A stretch of 64,000 nt of DNA from Pseudoips prasinana (GCA_951640165.1 OX621250.1:14099501-14163500); one strand, 5' to 3'; numbered from the stretch's first letter, positions 41,391 to 52,824 are shown. The notes: generated by a model not told the origin, from the letters alone. Translations and numbers: made by a program.

Positions 41391-43837
41391 TGTGTCAGTT
41401 TTTATTTAAACACAGTTGTACTCTCTATTCCCCTATGGTATATGGAAAGCGGTACCGCTAGACCTAGTGAGAGACTTATTAGTATTTGGGCGACCGGCAA
41501 CCGAACTCTGTTCATTCTCTTTTCTCATAACATAACTCGAAAAAATGAGGTTTTCATATATGAGATTCAGTTTAATCGATTTTTAACCTTTTCTATAAAT
41601 CTAATGAAATTTAAAGAATTTTTTTGGATATTAGATTGTGACAAGACTGCCCATAGTCATCGCGGATCAATACTTCTTAGCTTACTTTAAAATCTATTTA
41701 ATGCCAATGCATAGGTACGCTACGAATTGGAGTGCAATTTTTACCGTTTTAACGTAAACTAAGATTGCAGTGTGTAATCAATCTATAATGAGGTAAAAAA
41801 CCACGCAACATAATAATATTCTAAGATTGTAGCACGTGTTGGTTATCCGGTTTGCTTCATACCATAATATCATTATTGCATGTTATAAATGGATAGGTAC
41901 GGTATCTAATGTATCGGAGGCTACGGGATTGGATGGCGATCTTTCTCCCGCATACAAACTTGCGCAAGCGCCGGTGAATGCAACGAACGTTGCACGAACT
42001 CGAGACTATAAAGCAAACAATCCATCAGAGTGGAAGCTACAAAACGACCTCAAAATCTCTCTAGGTATCTGATCACAAAATTCCTCCAGAAGGAATATAA
42101 ACCGAATAGAATGGAATGTCACAAGACAGCATCACATCCATCCCATTTATTTTATTTATTTACATTTTTATTTATTTTATTTAAAAAAATAGAATGGAAT
42201 GTCACAAGACAGCATAACATCCATCCCATGCGAGTGCATTTAATAGCGCTGACGATTTGATCAATAGAATATTTGGATACACGCAAGTTTAATTGTAATA
42301 AACACTTATTCCGACAAATGAATTCCGATACTGCGGACTGCCTTTGGTCAATTAAATAGCAGAAAATTATGTGTAATATGGTTGTGATTCGTATGATTGA
42401 TTTCGTATTTCCAATTAGTCTTGAGTCTATACACGTATGACGTATGTTTATCTATTGCATCACATGAACCGGATCCTAAGATGTCATTAAACATATGCAG
42501 AACAGATACTTGAGGGGACGCGAAGTCTCTATGTATGTGGATAGTGCACTGCAATTGTTACATTGTTTGCAGCCATCCTTCTGTGGGTTATTTACCCCTG
42601 TGCAAGTCGTATACTCTCTGCTACCTGCTATCGAAGGTTAAACATAATACTTATCAATGACTTTTTCCTATCGATCGTTTATTTTATAAATCGCCAAGGC
42701 TAGAAACAGTTTCGAAACGCTTAAAGACTGGTTGTCAAAAAAAGCTGTTTGTTTGTACATGAACTGTTTAATGCGCTTAATATAGTAATCATTCGGAAAT
42801 TCTTTGCCCAAACTGAGAATATCGATCGCCGTTTAAATTATATCATTTCACAAGGTTATTAAAAATTACTGACATTAATGTTAACCTCTATAATTGGAGT
42901 CTTCAACCTATAAAAATAAAAGTTTATTTATTATAATAAAAACTAGTTTATCGATAGCTAATTTTCAAGTTAGGTATGTACATAAATTAATGTATACAGA
43001 CAGAGTGATAAAAATTAATGAATATTTAAGCAAGGAAATCCCTTATCAAAATCCAAGTTCCCAATCAATCGGAACATAGTTACAGAATGAAGTCATCATA
43101 AGGCAAGGGTCAATATTTTTTTAAATGTTGTTTCTCTATGTAGATACTTTAAAGGTTTTATTTATTATTATTTTATCAACTTAAGATTGAGTACCTTTAA
43201 TCTTTATCTTAGTCATTGTGGCTTTGTATAATGTTATTCTAGTGTCAGTTTTGTATAAAGTTCGATGGAATTAGCATCATCATTTCATGTAGGAAAATCG
43301 TGTAAAATAAATGTTTATCTACGACCGCATGGCTGACATAATCAAGAAAGGAACCTTTACGTGACTTTTATATTTGTAAGAACTAGAATGTGGACTACCT
43401 AAACTTAAAAAGAGTCATTCTGAACTATGATAAGACATAATCAAATTTTATTCGCAAACCAGCGCTAGAGAATGCTAACAATAAAAAAAATTAAAGTTTT
43501 ATGTTTTATTTTGATTTATCGTGATCTAATTACTATTCTAAAAATATCATCGTTATAAAAAAAATCCTTGTAGAATAATGTAAATATATTTTTTGTGTTC
43601 AATCTATTTTTATTGCATTGTTGCTAAATAGATACTTCGGTTACCGGTTTTTGAAGTAGAACTTCTTTACGCACTTGGGGGAGTAAGCTGATAAATGCGT
43701 GACGAGACCGTTACGAGGTGTGATCGGTAGAGACGAACTCTTTATACAGATTAGGCTCTCTGCCGTTAACCTACGAACGATTTTGAGTATAAATGTGTTT
43801 AAACACTTTGAAACTTTCGCATACCATAATTATACAT
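41391..43837. other. 2.4 kb without a recognised gene
   Basis: Holds a direct duplication of about 43 bp (atagaatggaatgtcacaag, acagcatcacatcc) at 42106-42146 and 42190-42230, separated by a tttatttatt-rich spacer. No motif-bearing frame or repeat terminus is seen elsewhere. Confidence 0.5.
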
Positions 43838-43998
43838 TATTAACAGGTATTAACGCGACGATCCGTTTTTGTTATTATCCCGATGTTTCGACCAAATTGC
43901 ATAGATCGACATCCCGTGACCACGATCAACGCAACTTGGTCGGAACATCCGGATAACAACAAAAAAGGTTAGTCACGTTAATACCTGTTAATAGTGTT
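43838..43998. mobile_element. MITE with ~60 bp inverted repeats
   Basis: The left arm ttattaacaggtattaacgc, gttattatcccgatgtttcg, accaa pairs with the right arm ttggtcggaacatccggata, aagg, gttaatacctgttaata. The loop contains catcccgtgaccacg. Confidence 0.7.
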
Positions 43999-44154
43999 GT
44001 ATAATTATAAATTTAATGTTAATTACTTGGCTAAGTTGATAATACAAGTAATAGTAGTTTGTCATTTAGATTGTGATAAATCTGTTGTTATATGAACGTC
44101 ATATAACAGAGAATACTTTCGTTGGTCTTTCGATACCACATTCAATCGCTGATA

Positions 44155-44340
44155 TAGACGACCTGGGTTCTAATCGCAGGTCGGACAAAAAGACTTTGTA
44201 TAAGCCAGTAGTCTGGAAGTTGCCGGTGTTATACCTGCTTACCGCAGTGAGCACTAAAAGCTGTCACTCTTTCTTAGGTCGTATCGGAGCACCTTCCCTT
44301 TTAATTATAAGAGTGATGGAATAGAGTGTGCGCATACACA
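44155..44340 (+). repeat. Degenerate SINE-F-like copy
   Basis: gacgacctgggttctaatcg, caggtcggacaaaaagac, ttcttaggtcgtatcggagc, agagtgatggaatagagtgt parallel the minus-strand sequence of 39176-39502. Confidence 0.5.
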
Positions 44341-44384
44341 CCCGTGAACTACATGTAATATGTCACGCGCAGTTGGTTAGTCAA

Positions 44385-45010
44385 TGCTGAGGTAGGCTGC
44401 CGTGCGCTTGACACGGCGCTTCACACATTGGTGGAATGCCCAGCCTGGGAGACACAGCGCCGTGTTCTCGGTGCTGCAATTTGGTGCGGCTGACTTCTCG
44501 CTTGCAACGGTGACCGAATTCATGGTTGCAAGCGAGAGTTCTTGGGATATCGTCGCCACCGAGGAGGTGATGATCGCAGAAGAGGTGGCGGAGCGAGAAC
44601 GGGAGGCACTGTCTTCCCGCCCAAGCCGCGCCAGGAGAACCGGGCGTCGGAGGGCGCATATAGCCAATCTCCGGCCTCCATGAGGAGTGGCCTGCGGACG
44701 GTGGACTTGGCGCAGTCCTCCGTCCGACCAGAATAGGCCTGAGACGGTGGCGTGCCGTGTTCCGCGCGCGCCTCTCTTGACGAGGGGGGCAAGGGTGCCC
44801 CCAACGGAAGTGGGGCTCACTTAAAAGTGGGCCAGCGCCTGTCCAGACTGCGGTGAATGCGCGAGCGAATCCCGTGGTCTGGACTACATGGTGGCTGAGG
44901 AACACCGTGGGGTTTTAGTCGGTAAACCCAGCACTACCATTTGGCTGGGAGTCCGACATACCCCGTCGCTTCCCCAGCGGCGGGACGATCCACAAAGGAT
45001 TTACCATATT
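44385..45010 (+). pseudogene. R1-clade LINE 3' end
   Basis: Reads RALDTALHTLVECPAWETQR, RVLGAAIWCG and a stop. After a +1 shift near 44480 it reads GAADFSLATVTEFMVASESS, WDIVATEEVMIAEEVAERER, EALSSRPSRARRTGRRRAHI, ANLRPP and a stop (44681-44683). DTALHTLVECPAW is the C-terminal zinc-knuckle motif of R1-type elements; the Arg-rich tail is also typical. The GC-rich 3' UTR ends tttagtcggtaaacccagca, gggagtccgacataccccgt. R1 normally targets 28S rDNA, but no rDNA flank is seen, so this is an R1-like or displaced element. Confidence 0.85.
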
Positions 45011-45504
45011 ACCAAGGAGATACCATTATAATAATGTAATTTTATTTCATATTATAATTTAATTTAATATTATATCCTAATTTAATTTTCAAATTCTAGT
45101 ATAAATATAACTAATATATTTCTATCACAGGGACTAACTCTAACTAATATATATCTATATCTTTATCACAGGGCTCTAAACATCACATCATCGATTTTTA
45201 CTTTAGCACTTTATTGTTTAATACCACTATTGTTTTTATTTCCTAAACCAAGTCTCATTACATACATACCCATTACAGACTATTCAGAATTCATAAACAC
45301 ACAAGCTTCTTTACAAAATATCTAATCTTAATATTATTATTACTATTATTTATTTATATCTATACTGTTATAGATTTAGTATTATGAGTTTGTTATCAGG
45401 ACTATTATATTACTTAATTACTATAATGTACGTTCACCTCGGAAAGTCCTATAACAAGCAAGCAATTATAATTACGAAGGAAGCAATCTTTAATTCAATC
45501 TGCG
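45011..45504. other. AT-rich stretch, nothing recognised
   Basis: Contains a short near-duplicate of ctaactaatatatttctatcac around 45110-45170. Confidence 0.5.
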
Positions 45505-45610
45505 GATTGGGGCACTGGTCACCTGTAATACAGGTTTTCCCAAACCTAACTCAGGCACCAGTCTCTCACAAAACTGGTTGCATTTATAACTGATAAAATG
45601 TACAAACCTA
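45505..45610 (+). repeat. LINE 3' UTR fragment
   Basis: ggcactggtcacctgtaata, caggttttcccaaacctaac, tcaggcaccagtctctcaca. Inverted partner of 24425-24620. Confidence 0.6.
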
Positions 45611-45711
45611 AATGTCATCTTATTTAAAAAATGTAACCTACTTCTGTGATGAGAGAAATAAATGCATATTCTATTCTATTATATACGGTGAATGCCGGCG
45701 ATTCTGCGGTG

Positions 45712-45863
45712 AAGAATATCATCAACCCATCTCATCCCGTGGTGGGTGTAGAACGGTGACCATTAAACTGCGATCGCCAACCCATCAATCTGTTTCGCAT
45801 ATTCCAAATTCTTTGGGGAGGCTTTTGTCAAACAGTGGTCGTAATTTGGCTGACATGATAACT
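45712..45863 (+). repeat. SINE-like repeat with an RTE-type tail, copy 3
   Basis: gaatatcatcaacccatctc, gaccattaaactgcgatcgc, ttctttggggaggcttttgt, cagtggtcgtaatttggctg. An internal deletion is present. Confidence 0.65.
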
Positions 45864-45961
45864 GTAAATGCGGATATGTAGTACATACAGACTCTTGCAG
45901 TTACTATAAACAAAATTTTAGTATGTATTAGCCAAAATTTGGTAAGCGTAAAGTAATTTCG

Positions 45962-46030
45962 AGCTGTAATATTCCCAAAAATGTCTATCTCATATAGACA
46001 TTTATGGGAATATTACAATTTGGAATTATT
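45962..46030. repeat. ~33 bp inverted repeat (MITE-like)
   Basis: ctgtaatattcccaaaaatg, tctat / atagacatttatgggaatat, tacaattt. Near-perfect arms with a 5 nt loop. Confidence 0.7.
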
Positions 46031-46319
46031 TTCTTATTTCATTTTATTACTATTGTCACTTGCAAGTAGGTACTTCAAGCAGTTCAAGTGCATATTAACT
46101 AGTAAATTTGGATTTTATTGCCCGTATCGGTTTAAGTGCGCAATACAGTTTTAGGAATACAAATATAAAAGATTAACCAGCTTGCTACAGCACGTTATAA
46201 AGGACTGCAGATGGATAAGAGGTTATATCCTGATGATTTTATATTTTTTTATTTATTAATGTTTTATAAAAATATATACAATTTTTTTTAACATCCTTCT
46301 AAATATTGAATGAATACAG
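46031..46319. other. No recognised feature
   Basis: AT-rich spacer. Confidence 0.45.
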
Positions 46320-46507
46320 TCTACAACATTTGTTCCAGTTATGAAAAAATAGACCCCCAGCATAGCACAACCTTCATTTATTTATTTACGTGTTCCATCT
46401 TTATGTTTAATGTCAGTGATTACTAACATAGTCGTAAGTTTATACTAACAATCTTCCACCACTTCCACTCGAATAAAGAAAGTTCTATTCTATTCTATTC
46501 TATTCTA
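46320..46507 (+). repeat. LINE 3' UTR with (ttcta)n tail
   Basis: Ends aataaagaaagttctattct, attctattctattctat. The same tail type closes the LINE at 60766. No coding part remains. Confidence 0.6.
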
Positions 46508-46984
46508 TAGCTTTTTGAACTATCAACGATACGTCCGTATCGTTGTTGTCACGTAACACAATAATGTTGTGTCTTTTCAAAGATATGCAATATTTGCACA
46601 GCTATACTGAAAGTATATTGCTATACAACACACAACCTTTAAATTTTTCGTTCGGAATCGCTACTAGAAGTCTCCAACAATATTTACTCCACGTCTTTAA
46701 AGTAGTTACCGCGCTGCTACCTCAGTGCCGACTTGTTTCGAATTTAAATACCGCGCACAATAAAATAGAATAGTATAATTTTTATTGTACTTACTTAAAG
46801 AGGATAAATAAATTGGACAAAAATAAAACAATCTTGTAAAATGGGAGGCCTTATCGCATTAAATAATTATGTATATTATTAATAATTATTTGTGTAAATT
46901 ATATTTAGTTATTCTGTGTTTGAGTGTGATTTGTATCCATCTTTACAGGTATTTGTTTAAAAAATACTGCCAAGTTTAAACAAA
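46508..46984. other. No recognised feature
   Basis: A 10 bp perfect hairpin (caacgatacg / cgtatcgttg) at 46524-46545; otherwise unassigned. Confidence 0.45.
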
Positions 46985-47425
46985 GCTGTAAGCCTGATGG
47001 TATTAGCAGATGCGGCTCCTTCTAAATGCAAGTTAAGTAAACTATATGTCTAAGATATCATTCGTTCCAGAAGCTTTGCTTTTCTTATGAAAAAAGTTGA
47101 TTCACCAAATTGTGAACAGTGTGGAAAACGAGATGTTTACAATATATTGAGAGAATGTGTCCGTAACGGTAGTAGGCGAGATGAGATGATAAGAAGGTTC
47201 AATATAAATTTAAGAGATGTTGCTGTATTTCATAGCATTTTAGCTGAACCGTACTCGGTTCGAGCTAGAATGCTAGAATTTTAATTAAGTATTCCTACTG
47301 AGTTTTCTGGCAGTGTTTTTCAGTAGCTGCCACGTCATGCACTCCACAGTATGGTAAAAAAATGACGATTCCACATAAATGTACAATTTTTACTAAAAAA
47401 AAAAATGTTGACTTTGACTTTGACA
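46985..47425 (+). pseudogene. LINE C-terminus (Jockey/I-like) with 3' UTR
   Basis: The frame 47087-47284 reads KKVDSPNCEQCGKRDVYNIL, RECVRNGSRRDEMIRRFNIN, ending RARMLEF. 'DSPNC..CG..(E)D..H/NIL.EC...R' is the C-terminal zinc-knuckle region after RT/RNase H in Jockey/I-type LINEs; the usual His is Asn here. The 3' UTR (actgagttttctggcagtgt, agtagctgccacgtcatgca) matches 1238-1350 in inverse. It ends in A plus gactttgactttgac. Confidence 0.8.
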
Positions 47426-47867
47426 ACCGTCTAAACCAAACGAGCAAAGGATACCTTTTGAACGGCTAAACATTTTTTCTTTAAACGTATCTTTTCGATT
47501 AATATAAGCCGAAGCGAAGGAGAGAGCCCGCATTGAAATTAATATACTTACTTATGACGTGACGACCTCATGACGTTATCGTAAACAGACAGACAATATT
47601 ATGTTTTAAGTTTTTAATTTAACTTCTACTTATCGAAAGCTAAACAAAATACACACCTTAAAATTATTAGCAACATACATAGGGTTATACGCTTATTTTA
47701 GCAATTATAGCACGAATTTCACAATCGTTTTTCAATTGAAATCTTTAAAACGGTAATATATTGAATAAATTTCCCTATCACTGCGCTTCTGTGTCGAGTG
47801 TTCCCTCCTCTACCACGCGATGGACCTGGCTTCCGTAAGGTGAATCCATGGAATGCTAACAATTAAC
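47426..47867. other. No recognised feature
   Basis: Unassigned sequence. Confidence 0.45.
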
Positions 47868-48466
47868 ACTCTTATTTAAAATAATTCCTTGATCCGCCGC
47901 TTAACCATGTCTCAGCTAAACCCTGCTCAACCACTTAAACCCCGCTCAACTATTTCTTTATTTAAAAACCTTACTTAAAGTTTTCCTAGCTAAGTAACGT
48001 CATTTTATTTTACACTGTCAACATTTCTAAGACTGGTATAGAGCTTGACCAAAATTAATCGACTAAATCGGATTATGTATCAAAACTTTATGATTTTTGC
48101 TCTATGGTAGACATGGAGTAATAGATTTATGATCGTAACAGTCCATTTTCAAGGACTATTGATTTTCTTCGGTGGATTTTGAAGTTTATGATAAGATTCC
48201 CACTGGAATTCAGTATTTATTTAAAAATTAAAATGGTTAGTAAATTCACTAAAACCTCCATTCACAAACAAACGTCAAACAAAACGTCAGCTGATGCAAA
48301 TAAAATCCGCCATATTTGAGCTAGCTTTAAACCAGGGGCCGACGTGGTTTAAATTTTGACATGGCTCAACCGCGGGTCAAAGTTAAATCGTGTTTTTAAA
48401 TGAAAAATTTGATAAACCATGGTTGAGCGGCCGGCTTAAATTTAAGTAGCGTTTTTAAATAAGACT
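47868..48466. mobile_element. ~600 bp non-autonomous element with inverted repeats and GCTCAACC motifs
   Basis: The left end ctcttatttaaaataattcc, ccgccgcttaaccatgtctc, ccctgctcaaccact is mirrored by the right end aaaccatggttgagcggccg, gcttaaatttaagtagcg, tttttaaataagac. Subterminal gctcaacc copies lie on both sides. No coding capacity. Target duplication unclear. Confidence 0.65.
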
Positions 48467-48552
48467 ATAAGTCTTTTTCTATTAATCCAGCCGATCGTCA
48501 CGCGTTGCTTACGGATTCCACGACCGCTACACCAGAACCATCTTAAAGCTTG

Positions 48553-48690
48553 ATAAAAATCAAATCAAATAGTTTATTTCAGTAACTTAGTCTAATACAG
48601 TATCAAGTGGTTGGAGCCACCCTTTAAGCAAATAATCTTGCTTGTGTTAGGAAGCTCCGCTCTTCTGTAACTAGATTACATTAAGTTAAA
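48553..48690 (-). repeat. LINE 3' end, minus
   Basis: aaatcaaatcaaatagttta, tttcagtaac: the reverse complement of a LINE end with AAATAAACT and (ttgatt)n. Then ggttggagccaccctttaag. Confidence 0.6.
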
Positions 48691-48954
48691 TTTAACCGCT
48701 TAGGTATTATATAAAGATATGAAACTAAACAAAAAATACAGTTCATGAAGTTTGGGAGACGTTATAAAAAGCTTTTTTAACACTTCAATAAAATAAACAA
48801 TAATTAATTAACCAACGGATTCAATTTTTAATTGACGCCCGATCCAAGATTCTAACCTGACAAATTATAACCTTACTAATTACATATATTACATGTATAA
48901 GTTCATGTTGTTCATACTGATGAATCAAGTACAAAGTTAGTTAAACTTTGAATG
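48691..48954. other. No recognised feature
   Basis: AT-rich spacer. Confidence 0.45.
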
Positions 48955-49385
48955 CAATCAAAATTAGTGAGGTTAAGCAACTAGGCTCGCGGCCAGTCCA
49001 TAGATGGTTGACCGCCAAAGTGATCAAATATCTGTGCGTCTCCGTGCTTCGGAGGACACATTAAGCACTTGGTCCCGGTTGTAGTCATTAGAAAACAGTC
49101 GTTAAGCCATTTCCGAGACCTGCTGAGCGGCTTGAACAACTCTTAGTGTCGCCGCACACGAGCCACGGGCCACAGCCACAAACGCCGCCACGAGAAGCTA
49201 GACAGTAGAAGTAGTTAGAAGAGTGTGGCAGCCACCGGCGTCAACCGTGTGCGGCGAGTCCATACAAAATGTACGAAAACTATCGGAAATATGCCGGTGG
49301 CGGCGTTTTGTGGTTGTGGCAAGTGGCTCGTGTGCGGGAGCACTTACACTAGGGTAACCACTGCCCGTACGATAATTAAGTAATT
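48955..49385 (+). repeat. SINE-E interrupted by a TTA MITE
   Basis: Head gtgaggttaagcaactaggc, gatggttgaccgcc. Body gcgtctccgtgcttcggagg, cttggtcccggttgtagtca. Tail gcttgaacaactctta | MITE | cttacactagggtaaccact. Confidence 0.85.
49146..49343. mobile_element. GC-rich MITE flanked by TTA (Harbinger-like), nested
   Basis: Left gtgtcgccgcacacgagcca, cagccacaaacgccgccac. The right arm is its partner gtggcggcgttttgtggttg, ggctcgtgtgcgggagcac. TTA at 49143-49145 and 49344-49346. The interrupted SINE gives an empty-site reference (aactctnacac), confirming the duplication. Confidence 0.87.
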
Positions 49386-49771
49386 GATGCACACGAAAAT
49401 GATTAACTATTATCGTATTGCTTTATAAAAACCAAATACATTGTTGCTAAGCATAATAAAATAAATATAGCCATATAAGTCTGTTAAAAAATGAAAGCAA
49501 GATTGTCTTTGAATTTTATCGCTATGCCTCTGAAGAAAAGATAAGGATTACTCAAACTACGATAAGACTCATAGCATAGCTGACTATTAATAATATTCAC
49601 CTGTAATGACTTCGTAAGTTTCTCACAAGCACGTATTGAAGATAAAAATAATACAATCTTTTATGTTTTCACATTATACAATTGTAATGTTATCTATTAT
49701 TTGCAAATAATGTAATGTAATAACTTAAATATAACATTACCGTTATTTATCTCAAAATGTATTAACATACA
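49386..49771. other. No recognised feature
   Basis: AT-rich spacer. Confidence 0.5.
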
Positions 49772-49922
49772 TACATACATAGACTCACGCCTGTTTCCCA
49801 GAGGGGTAGGCAGAGACAACGGATTTCCATTTGTCACGATCTTTGCACACATCTTTTGCCTCGATCACTGTCATTATATTCTTCATACATGCTCGCCGGT
49901 TTAGGGTACTTCTGACCTGCCC
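49772..49922 (-). repeat. Dispersed repeat with (catacata)n end, copy 1
   Basis: catacatacatacatagact, cacgcctgtttcccagaggg, gtaggcagagacaacggatt, ttgtcacgatctttgcacac, tacatgctcgccggtttagg, gtacttctgacctgccct. Likely a LINE 3' end. Other copies: 53816-53968 and 61025-61185. Confidence 0.7.
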
Positions 49923-50099
49923 TAAAAATGTATTAAACAAGGTTTTATTGTATTGGAGATGTCATCAATATGATATGATATAGTCTTTTACACGCCACTG
50001 TGAACATATTTTTATAACAGCTCAGCCCAACATTTGTGATGCAAGGCAGCTTGTAAATTTGATCTGCTGGTGTATATAGAAGCGAATGAAACACACCGG

Positions 50100-50368
50100 C
50101 ACTTTGAAAGTGTCTCTCGCGCAAACTATTCAGTTTAGAAAAAAAATATGTTAGGAACCTCAATATCATCAATCCATAGACACCCCACATGTCTGGGTAT
50201 GATGAAAAAAAATGTTGAGTTTCAGTTCTATGTATGGGGACCCCCTAAAATTATTGTTCTTTTTCTATGTTTGTGTGAAAACCTTAATGCGGTTCACTGA
50301 ATACATCTACTTACCAATTTTCAACAGTATACAGCTCTTATAGTTTCGGAAAAAAGAAACGTCCAGTT
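50100..50368. mobile_element. AGGGTTCCGTA-type element, interior only
   Basis: tctctcgcgcaaactattca, taggaacctcaatatcatca, aatgcggttcactgaataca, tcttatagtttcggaaaaaa match 12320-12575. The termini are missing. Confidence 0.7.
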
Positions 50369-50589
50369 ACTTTGTTAAAACTTAAGTTTAAAGGGCAGAA
50401 TGTCGTACACTGGATAGGAGGAGGATGCCGTTTGGTCTGCTTATCTGCTGCTTGATTAAATTTGTGATTTCCCAGTTTTGTGTTCTAACTAAAAATAGTT
50501 ATAACAGGAAAATATCAACAGGGTTACTATGTTTAATACATTACCCTGCAACATATTCCTTATAAACACTTGTGCGGTTATTACATTTT

Positions 50590-51005
50590 TTTTATAGACA
50601 ATGCACGCCCGCACTAGGGAAATTAATACCTGTGTTGCGGGGCACTTTAGAAACATATAATAATAATAATATTTAGGGACAATGTCACACAGATCATCCT
50701 AGCCCCAAACTAAGCAAAGCTTGTACTATGGGTACCAGGCGACGATATACATACTTATATAGATAGATAAATACTTATATACATAGAAATCATCCATGAC
50801 TCAGAAACAAATATTCGTGCTCATCAGACAAATATTTGCAGTTACCGGGATTCGAACCCAGGACCACCAGCTTCGTAGGCAGGAGCACTACCAACTAGGC
50901 TACGGTGACCGTCATATAATTGATGGACACAAAGTACATCCTGACTCCCGACTCAGAACCACTATTTATGGGTGAAATTGGGATATGAAGTGGCGAGGCG
51001 TCTTT
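50590..51005 (-). repeat. SINE-D, minus, split by SINE-A
   Basis: aatacctgtgttgcggggca, ctttagaaacatataat | SINE-A | catataattgatggacacaa, gactcagaaccactatttat. The head is decayed. Confidence 0.75.
50655..50913 (-). repeat. SINE-A, full length, minus, nested in SINE-D
   Basis: Tail taataataatatttagggac, head ggctacggtgaccgt. Flanked by the direct repeat catataat on both sides. Confidence 0.88.
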
Positions 51006-51144
51006 TTTAAACTTTATATTACTTTTCTATATATTTATTTAAAACTACAGCACAAAACCCATTGCATAGGCGAGATTAATGCCAAGCAAAGGTATTATCT
51101 ATCTACCAGGCAATCTCATCATATATCAATTTAGTCGTTAGTCT

Positions 51145-51245
51145 TCATATATATTATGTAGTATATCAGTTTTCTGTTTTCCATTGTACATACAATGTCT
51201 GCTTAGTTTGGGATCTGATGGCAGAGTGAATAATGTCCCAGGATT
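51145..51245 (+). repeat. SINE-B tail fragment
   Basis: gtagtatatcagttttctgt, gtctgcttagtttgggatct, gtgaataatgtcccagg. Confidence 0.65.
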
Positions 51246-51310
51246 AGATTATATGATTAGAAATATGCAATCGTTACTGATGAAATGACTGAGAACTTAC
51301 CTGTAACTTA

Positions 51311-51563
51311 TCCTACTAATATTATAAACGTGAAAGTTTGTAAGTATGGATGGATGTTTGCTACTCTTTCACGTAAAAACTACTGAATGGATTTCAATGA
51401 AACTTTTCAATAATATAGCTTATAGGTACATCAGAATAACACATAGGCTACAACTTATAAAGATATTGTGTGAATTGTCCAAAATTTGACGATAAGTGTC
51501 AAGTAAGTAGGAAAAAATCTACCATCTGCGAGTAAATACCGCTAGAGGTACGAGTATAATACA
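51311..51563 (+). mobile_element. Helitron family 3, 5' part only
   Basis: Starts TCCTACTAATATTATAAACG after an A, then gaaagtttgtaagtatggat and the family interior (ctactgaatggatttcaatg). It stops at acgagtataat, where a second copy begins; its own 3' hairpin/CTAG is missing. Confidence 0.75.
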
Positions 51564-51677
51564 TCCTACTAATATTATAAATGCGAAAGTTTGTGAGTAT
51601 AGATGTATGGATGTATGTTTGTTATTCTTTTACGCCGAAACTAGTTTAACGCGGGTGAAACCGCGGGGCATAGCTAG
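51564..51677 (+). mobile_element. Miniature Helitron family 3, both ends intact, 114 bp
   Basis: TCCTACTAATATTATAAATG at the 5' end. At the 3' end: hairpin acgcgggtgaaaccgcgg, ggcatagCTAG and T. The interior is almost completely deleted. Confidence 0.85.
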
Positions 51678-52242
51678 TATATATGTACAATATGTATGCT
51701 CACAAATTAGAACTGGTGTAAATATAGCAGTCTAGAATCATCCATTCAAATTAACATTATTTTAATCATTCTCCTTCAGATTATGACTTACGTACCAGTA
51801 ATTATTTAAAATATACATGATTTTTTAATTATGAAATATAAAGAAGTTGTGCATCTAATGTTATTGTTGTCATTATTTCCATGTTAATATATTTTATAAC
51901 TGCATTCCATACAAGTTTATTATACAAGGTTAATCACAACTACGAGTATAACGCAAATCTCATAGCTTTTTATAACTATGGATAATAAAAACTGTAAAGG
52001 ACACAATCCAAATTTACGACGTTCAATTAAACGAAAAACTATGTGGATGTTGAAAAAGTACCTAAAAAACTATTGCGCGTTCTGCCACACGGTCTCTCGT
52101 TTTTTGTACTGGAAGTAGGTAATACTTCAAACGGAACTGGCTATGAGAGAAAGAAAATGTTTGCTCACACCTCCCTCTCTGTCTTGACACTACAGTAATA
52201 TAGCAAACGTAACTCTCTTTCTTTCTATCTTCAGTAAATTAT
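51678..52242. other. No recognised feature
   Basis: AT-rich spacer. Confidence 0.5.
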
Positions 52243-52492
52243 ACCGTAGCCTAGTTGGTAGTGCTCCTGCCTACGAAGCTGGTGGCCCTGGGTTCGAATC
52301 CTAAGTAAGTGGTAAGTGCAAATATTTGTGTGATGAGCACGAATATTTGTTTCTGAGTCATGGATGTTTTCTATGTATATAAGTATTTATCTATCTATAT
52401 AAGTATGTATATCGTCGCCTGATACCCATAGTACAAGCTTTGCTTAGTTTGGGGCTAGGATGATCTGTGTGACATTGTCCCAAGATAATATT
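52243..52492 (+). repeat. SINE-A, near full length
   Basis: accgtagcctagttggtagt, B box gggttcgaatcc, then a duplicated taagtggtaagtgc. Tail gcttagtttggggctaggat, tgacattgtcccaagata. Confidence 0.85.
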
Positions 52493-52672
52493 ATTATATC
52501 TCCTCACAACTTCTCAACGTATTTACCAGCGTGCGTAAAGATGTTTTACTTCAAAACTAGTAAAGCTGAATTATCTGTTAGATATAAATATTTTTTGTTT
52601 TAAGAAGAGTAGAATTCATTTGTTTGGTGAAGCCTGTTTGCTGAAAAGGAAATACAAAAAAAGAAACTGTTA

Positions 52673-52705
52673 AACAAAAGGCATATCTATAATATGCCTT
52701 TTGTT
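52673..52705. repeat. Perfect 14 bp hairpin
   Basis: aacaaaaggcatat / atatgccttttgtt with a 5 nt loop. No larger element is recognised. Confidence 0.7.
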
Positions 52706-52824
52706 ACGGTACAATTATAGAGCAAATTAACTACTTTCGTGTCTCTCACCCGTCTTTTGTGAATCGAGATTATTATGAATATAATTAAAAAAACTACGTT
52801 CAAGTCAATCAACGAGTTATACAT

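Noticed and set aside
44377..44905. 147- and 174-codon minus-strand frames
   Set aside because: They are antisense to an R1-type LINE end whose plus-strand motifs are clear.
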